The notes below the pieces were generated by a model. The model was not told where the DNA came from, searched no databases, and was given only the letters and a program-made list of their open reading frames with translations. DNA of 64,000 bases from Alkalibacterium sp049389645 (GTDB lineage Bacteria > Bacillota > Bacilli > Lactobacillales > Carnobacteriaceae_A), in NCBI RefSeq assembly GCF_049389645.1, contig NZ_CP186540.1:1488001-1552000 (forward strand), given 5' to 3'. Of this stretch, positions 59,750 through 64,000 are shown piece after piece (the stretch's first letter is position 1; the number at the start of each line of letters is the position of its first letter). The position numbers and the translations under genes were made by a program.

Positions 59750-60733
59750 TTAATAGGGACCGCGAATATGATCGTGGACGTTTTCCCAATAAAAGTCATT
59801 GATGCGTTTTAGTTCCATCTGACTGAATTCTTTGACATCGAGCGATTTCAAGTTGTCGATGACTTGCTTTTCATTCTTGAATCCGGGAATGACACTTGTG
59901 ACTGCTTCTTGCTGCATGACCCATTTAAGGGCAGCGCGCACCAGACTGTCACGATCCGCTGCCATCCAGGCCACTTGTTCACTTAATTCGACACCTTTTT
60001 CAAAAGGCAGACCGCCGAATGTCTCGCCAACATTGAAGGACTGACCGTCTTTATTGAAGTTACGATGATCGTCTTCCTCAAATTTGTGATCCTTGGAGAA
60101 TTTACCCGTAAGTAAGCCGCTGGCCAGAGGCACACGTGCTATGATGCCCACATTTTTTTCCTGCGCTTTTGGAAACAGTTCTTTCAGCGGTTTCTGTCTC
60201 AGCACATTGAAAATAACCTGGAGGGCACTTGCGTCAGTATTGTTCAGGACATATAAACCTTCTTCGTCTGTCTCAACACTCACACCGTAACTCCTGATTT
60301 TACCCTCTTTTTTAAGTTTATCCAAGATAGGAAAAATATCTGTTTCTTTAAGCATTTTTAATGGGGCACAGTGAATCTGATAAAGGTCGATCGTTTCACG
60401 GTTCAAACGACGCAGACTGTTTTCCAGATATGTGCGGATCTGTTCTTCCTTGTAAGTATTCGGATCATCGATATCGCCCATACGTATGAATTTCGTCGCA
60501 ATATGAATGGAATCTTCTTTACCTTTTGTCGCTTTCGCCAGCAGTTCTTCACTGTGACCGCCACCGTAAACGTCAGCAGTGTCAAAAAAGTTAACACCCG
60601 CTTCCATGGCATGCTGTAATCCTTTTAATGCCTCTTCGTCATCATGTTGACCCCAGCTGCCACCGATCGCCCAAGTACCAAAACCGAGCTCACTGATTTC
60701 AAGACCTGTGTCGCCTAACTTGTTATACTTCAT
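59750..60733 (-). CDS. Aldo/keto reductase
   Basis: Cytosolic NADPH-dependent reductase of about 327 residues. The tetrad is intact: D51 and Y56 (FFDTADVYGGGHSEELLAKA), K81 (IATKF) and H121 (YQIHCAP). Its C-terminal SVIPGFKNEKQVIDNLKSL binds the cofactor. It has the look of the YccK/IolS-type branch; substrate unknown. AAAGGGAG lies before the ATG at 60733. Single gene with its own terminator; unrelated in function to nrdJ next to it as far as can be seen. Confidence 0.88.
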   Translation of the reverse strand: MKYNKLGDTGLEISELGFGTWAIGGSWGQHDDEEALKGLQHAMEAGVNFFDTADVYGGGHSEELLAKATKGKEDSIHIATKFIRMGDIDDPNTYKEEQIRTYLENSLRRLNRETIDLYQIHCAPLKMLKETDIFPILDKLKKEGKIRSYGVSVETDEEGLYVLNNTDASALQVIFNVLRQKPLKELFPKAQEKNVGIIARVPLASGLLTGKFSKDHKFEEDDHRNFNKDGQSFNVGETFGGLPFEKGVELSEQVAWMAADRDSLVRAALKWVMQQEAVTSVIPGFKNEKQVIDNLKSLDVKEFSQMELKRINDFYWENVHDHIRGPY

Positions 60734-60922
60734 CTGATCTACTCCCTTTAGTTAATGTATTCTTAGTATACCATATAAAAAGTAAGCGGTTAATTTTTTT
60801 GTCGGAATTGAGATCAAAGCAAAGCGTCATGGGAAATCAGGATTATCGAGAGGCTGACAAATGTTCCCATTTTTGGTAAAATGACTAAGAATAAAAGGAT
60901 AACGGGATTGGAGGAATGGAAC

Positions 60923-61180
60923 ATGGAAGAAGTAATGATAGAATTTTATAAAGAGAAAGACGAACAGGCGTTTTTAGATGTCTGGCAGGAAAAATACGGC
61001 CAGTTAACTGATGATGAAATCGATCAACTTTATGCTGACATTGCGGATGCGATCGACGCAGCGATAAAAGAGGGTGAACATAGGTTGGGTCAGCCTTATG
61101 AGTATAAAGATGTACTGATAGGTAAATCTGATTTCAACTCATTTCATTCCCTATATATTTTTGAAGCGATAAAAGATTAA
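60923..61180 (+). CDS. Small acidic protein of unknown function upstream of uvrC
   Basis: 85 residues, acidic and mostly helical (MEEVMIEFYKEKDEQAFLDVWQ, then LTDDEIDQLYADIADAIDAAIKEGEH, then QPYEYKDVLIGKSDFNSFHSLYIFEAIKD). No signal peptide, membrane helix or known motif. The frame opens at 60881, but TGGAGGAATGGAAC before ATG 60923 gives the start. It is 42 bp before uvrC and probably in the same transcript. I do not recognise the family. Confidence 0.65.
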   Translation: MEEVMIEFYKEKDEQAFLDVWQEKYGQLTDDEIDQLYADIADAIDAAIKEGEHRLGQPYEYKDVLIGKSDFNSFHSLYIFEAIKD

Positions 61181-61207
61181 GTTCGAGACGATCAAAGAGT
61201 GAATGAG

Positions 61208-61218
61208 AAGGAGGTGAT
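61208..61218 (+). promoter_or_regulatory. Ribosome binding site that fixes the uvrC TTG start
   Basis: AAGGAGGTGAT is a full complement to the 16S rRNA 3' end. It lies 4 nt before TTG 61223 (8 nt from GGAGG), which makes TTG the start rather than the in-frame GTG at 61199. Confidence 0.8.
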
Positions 61219-61222
61219 TTTT

Positions 61223-62995
61223 TTGCCGAACGAACTGATCGAAAATAAACTGCAGTTACTTCCGGATTTGCCCGGGTGTTACATTATGCGAAATAAAGAT
61301 GAAGAAATTATATACATCGGTAAAGCCAAGAATTTAAAAAATCGCGTGCGTTCCTATTTTCGTGGTGAACACGATGGGAAAACAAAACGTCTGGTTGAAG
61401 ATATTGTGGATTATGAAACGATCGTGACAGGTTCGGACAAAGAAGCCCTCCTTTTAGAAGTCACCTTGATTCAAAAGCATCAGCCGAAATATAATATCCG
61501 GCTGAAACATGGGACCAGTTATCCGTATCTGAAAATAACGAACGAACGTGATCCACAGCTAGTCATCACATCAGACGTTGAACGAGATGGTGCACACTAC
61601 TTTGGCCCTTATCCGGACGTGTGGGCAGCTTCAGAGACAAAGCAGCTGATCCAGAAGATATACCCGCTGCGCAAGTGCAATGGGTTTCAGAAACGGGCCT
61701 GCTTGTATTATCATATCGGTCAGTGCATCGGTCCATGTGACCATGAAGTGCCCGCGGCAGAATACGAAGCCCAGATCAGGCGCATCCGGTCTTTCTTAAA
61801 TGGGAATGTTTCCGATATAAAGCGGGACTTGAAACAAAAAATGCAAGAAGCTGCGGGAGAGATGAACTACGAACGGGCAGCTGAATTTCGCGATCAGATC
61901 TCTTATATTGAACGGACGGTAGAGAAGCAATCGATTATATCAAATGATTATACGCCCAGAGACTTCTTCAACTATTATATGGACAAAGGCTGGATCTCGA
62001 TTCAAGTCTTTTTTGTCCGCCAGGCGACTCTGATCAAACGTGAAGCTACGATGTTTCCTATCTTTGATACCCCTGAGGAAGAATTGATGAGTTTCATTCT
62101 TCAGTATTATGCAGATATAAATAATCAGAAACCAAAAGAAGTTTTTGTCCCAGACACGGTGGATACCAGCCTGCTTGAAGAAACGCTGGGAACAAAAGTA
62201 ATGATACCCATACGTGGACGTAAGAAAGAACTGCTTGAACTGACAGGGAAAAACAGCGAGATTGCCTTGAAGCAGAAATTTCGCCTTTTAGAAATGAAAG
62301 AGCAGAAAACAACAGGGGCCATAGAAGAGCTGTCGGAAGTGCTGGGGCTGCCTTACATCGAGCGAATCGAAGCCTTTGACCATTCGAATATCCAGGGAAC
62401 AAATCCGGTATCTGCGATGGTCTCATTTAAAGACGGTGTGGCCGATAAAAACAACTATCGTAAATATAAAATAAGAACCGTGGTGGGCAGTAATGAATTT
62501 GCAACGACTCAGGAAGTTATCAGACGACGCTACTCTCGGTTATTGAAAGAGAAAAAACCATTACCAGATCTGATTCTTATGGATGGTGGAAAAGTGCAGG
62601 TAAATGCAGCGGTCGACGTGTTGCAGAATGAATTCGGACTGGATATTCCTGTTGCCGGGATGGTCAAAGACAAAAAACACCGGACTGCCGGCTTGATCTT
62701 TGGAAATGAGCTGGAACCGGTTATTTTAAACCCTAGGAGCCGGGCGTTCAACCTGGTTCAGCGTATCCAGGAAGAAGTTCACCGGTTTGCCATCACTTTT
62801 CACCGTAATGTACGTGGGAAGAACAGTATTACGAGTCAGTTGGATGACATTGAAGGCGTCGGACCGAAAACACGAACAAAAGTCTTGCGTCACTTTAAAT
62901 CCATGAAACGACTTAAAGAAGCAGAAATAGAAGAATTGACAGATCTGGGTATCCCTGTTAAAGTGGCTGAACGAATCAAACAAACAGTTAAGTAA
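61223..62995 (+). CDS. uvrC: UvrABC system protein C (excinuclease)
   Basis: Makes both incisions around bulky DNA damage in nucleotide excision repair, with UvrA and UvrB. About 590 residues. GIY-YIG nuclease domain at the N-terminus (LPDLPGCYIMRNKDEEIIYIGKAKNLKNRVRSYF). UVR motif near 195-230 (KRDLKQKMQEAAGEMNYERAAEFRDQI) for UvrB contact. RNase H-like endonuclease with FDHSNIQGTNPVSAMV and LILMDGGKVQVNA. C-terminal helix-hairpin-helix pair (LDDIEGVGPKTRTKVLRHF). Start TTG, set by the perfect ribosome site and by fit to the family N-terminus. Confidence 0.95.
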   Translation: MPNELIENKLQLLPDLPGCYIMRNKDEEIIYIGKAKNLKNRVRSYFRGEHDGKTKRLVEDIVDYETIVTGSDKEALLLEVTLIQKHQPKYNIRLKHGTSYPYLKITNERDPQLVITSDVERDGAHYFGPYPDVWAASETKQLIQKIYPLRKCNGFQKRACLYYHIGQCIGPCDHEVPAAEYEAQIRRIRSFLNGNVSDIKRDLKQKMQEAAGEMNYERAAEFRDQISYIERTVEKQSIISNDYTPRDFFNYYMDKGWISIQVFFVRQATLIKREATMFPIFDTPEEELMSFILQYYADINNQKPKEVFVPDTVDTSLLEETLGTKVMIPIRGRKKELLELTGKNSEIALKQKFRLLEMKEQKTTGAIEELSEVLGLPYIERIEAFDHSNIQGTNPVSAMVSFKDGVADKNNYRKYKIRTVVGSNEFATTQEVIRRRYSRLLKEKKPLPDLILMDGGKVQVNAAVDVLQNEFGLDIPVAGMVKDKKHRTAGLIFGNELEPVILNPRSRAFNLVQRIQEEVHRFAITFHRNVRGKNSITSQLDDIEGVGPKTRTKVLRHFKSMKRLKEAEIEELTDLGIPVKVAERIKQTVK

Positions 62996-63019
62996 ACAGT
63001 GTACTCAAGGAGAATAAAC

Positions 63020-63580
63020 ATGATTAGAGATGCAAAAAAACAAGATGCTGAAGATATTATTGAGTTGTTCAAGATAATATTGATTGATATGGACCTTCCC
63101 ATTATGGAAAAAGTAAGCTGGGAAGAGTTGAAACCTGCGTTAGTCGAAGCAGCAAAACGCGATAATTACCGACACAGCTTCAGAAATGCTATTGTTAAAG
63201 AAGTGGATGGAAATGTAGCGGGCTTTTGTTTTGGATATAAAGGTGGGTTGAGCGATGACGTTGATGAACCGCTCGAAAGGATTTTAAAAGAATATGAGCT
63301 TCCATTATTCGAAACCTTCACCGATTCCGAAACATTCGAAGGTGAATGGTATCTGGATACACTCGTAACAAGTCCCAAGTACAGAGGCCAGGGAATCGGA
63401 AAAGAGCTGATGGAAGGGGCTTACAATAAAGCCCGAGCTGCCGGGATGAAAGTTGTCGGTCTGAATGTCGATCACGACAATCCACGTGCCAAGCAACTTT
63501 ATGAGCGTCAAGGGTTCAAAAAGACTGGAGAAATCGTTTTAGCGGATCACCGTTACGACCACATGCAGAAACAAATCTAA
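63020..63580 (+). CDS. GNAT-family N-acetyltransferase
   Basis: Acetyl-CoA-dependent acetyltransferase of about 186 residues. The acetyl-CoA-binding motif A is LDTLVTSPKYRGQGIGKELMEGAYNKARAAG near residues 112-142, and motif B is VDHDNPRAKQLYERQGFKKTGE. Substrate unknown. AAGGAG precedes ATG 63020; an upstream in-frame GTG at 62999 is less likely. It is 24 bp after uvrC, so possibly co-transcribed, and ends with a strong terminator. Confidence 0.88.
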   Translation: MIRDAKKQDAEDIIELFKIILIDMDLPIMEKVSWEELKPALVEAAKRDNYRHSFRNAIVKEVDGNVAGFCFGYKGGLSDDVDEPLERILKEYELPLFETFTDSETFEGEWYLDTLVTSPKYRGQGIGKELMEGAYNKARAAGMKVVGLNVDHDNPRAKQLYERQGFKKTGEIVLADHRYDHMQKQI

Positions 63581-63583
63581 ACT

Positions 63584-63635
63584 AAAAAGCCTCGTGACTT
63601 ACCGGAAGATTTCCAGTAAGTTACGAGGCTTTTTT
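63584..63635 (+). terminator. Terminator of the uvrC-GNAT transcript
   Basis: AAAAAGCCTCGTGACTTAC pairs with GTAAGTTACGAGGCTTTTT with one mismatch (plus a short CC/GG inner pair). Confidence 0.88.
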
Positions 63636-63638
63636 AAG

Positions 63639-64000
63639 TTATTTGATTTTTACTTTTGGCCACAATTTCCGCTTTATTTTCATCCATATTGGATGCATGA
63701 AACTTAAACTGTATTTTTCCTGCTGGTATTTTTTCAAGACAGTTGATTTATTATCAGCATAATGATCAAGAAGGACAGCTATCGCCAGCGCGACTGGGAT
63801 ATCCTGTTCCTTGATAAAATCAACGCAATATAAATCGCCCATGTGGGTAACACTCTTATCGATCGTTCCAATTTTCTTTCCAAAACGCCTTACCGTGAAT
63901 TGCTGTTTTTCATAATTACCAGTGATTATCCAATTCAAGCGGGTGATGGTGAAAAATGGATTTTTAATTCCTCTGAGTCCCGGTCGTTTTTTTAAGGAGC
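63639..64000 (-). CDS. LURP-one-related family protein, 5' end outside the window
   Basis: The minus-strand frame stays open to the window edge, so the N-terminus is missing. The visible 120 or so residues include KRPGLRGIKNPFFTITRLNW, then IITGNYEKQQFTVRRFGKKIGTIDKS, GDLYCVDFIKEQDIPVALAIAVLLDHYADN and a basic C-terminal tail. The G-N/D-Y..F.V...GKKIG.I.K pattern followed by YCVDF and a hydrophobic helix is typical of LURP-one/YxjI (Tubby-like C-terminal) proteins. Function unknown. A TTG at 63938 is in frame but lies in the middle of the domain, so it is not the start. Confidence 0.65.
   Translation of the reverse strand, partial: SLKKRPGLRGIKNPFFTITRLNWIITGNYEKQQFTVRRFGKKIGTIDKSVTHMGDLYCVDFIKEQDIPVALAIAVLLDHYADNKSTVLKKYQQEKYSLSFMHPIWMKIKRKLWPKVKIK

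Overview
The window is chromosomal DNA of a low-to-moderate GC Gram-positive bacterium (Bacillota). Strong AGGAGG-type ribosome sites, frequent TTG/GTG starts, LAB/Bacillus-type lipoprotein signals, cre-like catabolite sites, a monomeric class II ribonucleotide reductase, type I pullulanase and a GH65 phosphorylase operon fit Lactobacillales, perhaps near Carnobacteriaceae (Alkalibacterium/Marinilactibacillus-like). That placement is inference. I see no rRNA, tRNA, CRISPR array, insertion sequence or prophage.

Layout. 1-7.2 kb: the 3' part of a P2-type cation ATPase, an FAD amine-oxidase-family enzyme, a secreted M28 metallopeptidase with two C-terminal repeats, and a DAACS symporter. 7.5-13.5 kb: repeat array 1, a luciferase-like flavoenzyme, a D-2-hydroxyacid dehydrogenase, an ATP-grasp ligase, an ECF sigma/anti-sigma pair and repeat array 2. 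13.5-16.4 kb: an SDR, an aldo/keto reductase that has lost two catalytic residues, YccF and an esterase. 16.6-23.4 kb: an alpha-glucoside operon (GH65 phosphorylase, sugar-binding lipoprotein, two permeases, LacI regulator) with a promoter, a cre-like site and two operators in front. 23.6-33.1 kb: oxidoreductases, a coiled-coil protein, two paralogous orphan glycine-betaine-binding lipoproteins, an SMP-30 lactonase-like gene with a perfect cre, DUF302, and a YxlEFG-like ABC exporter. 34.3-39.2 kb: an apparently complete 3-hydroxybutyrate/acetoacetate operon (thiolase, CoA-transferase A and B, 3-hydroxybutyrate dehydrogenase, GntP permease) behind a near-consensus cre. 39.4-39.9 kb: repeat array 3, eleven 52-bp units. 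40-47.7 kb: LysR regulator, pullulanase, a DtxR/MntR-type regulator divergent from a metal ABC transporter. 47.7-55.8 kb: LacI regulator, ppk-ppx, a cell-wall 3D-domain gene broken by one in-frame stop, an AAC(3)-family protein and a YitV-like esterase. 55.8-64 kb: repeat array 4, then nrdJ with an ECF-transporter S component and a DUF4430 protein, an aldo/keto reductase, uvrC, a GNAT acetyltransferase and a partial LURP-one-like gene.

How the parts fit. Several carbon-use genes carry cre-like sites, which suggests CcpA control. The 3-hydroxybutyrate operon would turn imported 3-hydroxybutyrate into two acetyl-CoA. The AdoCbl-dependent NrdJ is followed at short spacing by a membrane S component and a protein of the transcobalamin-like C-terminal family. 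I read this as a cobalamin-supply module co-expressed with its cobalamin-using enzyme, probably under NrdR (two boxes upstream).

Most unusual signal. Four intergenic tandem arrays of three unrelated sequence types share the same unit length of 51-52 bp, close to five helical turns. Each unit carries one dyad. None resembles a CRISPR, an IS element or a coding repeat.
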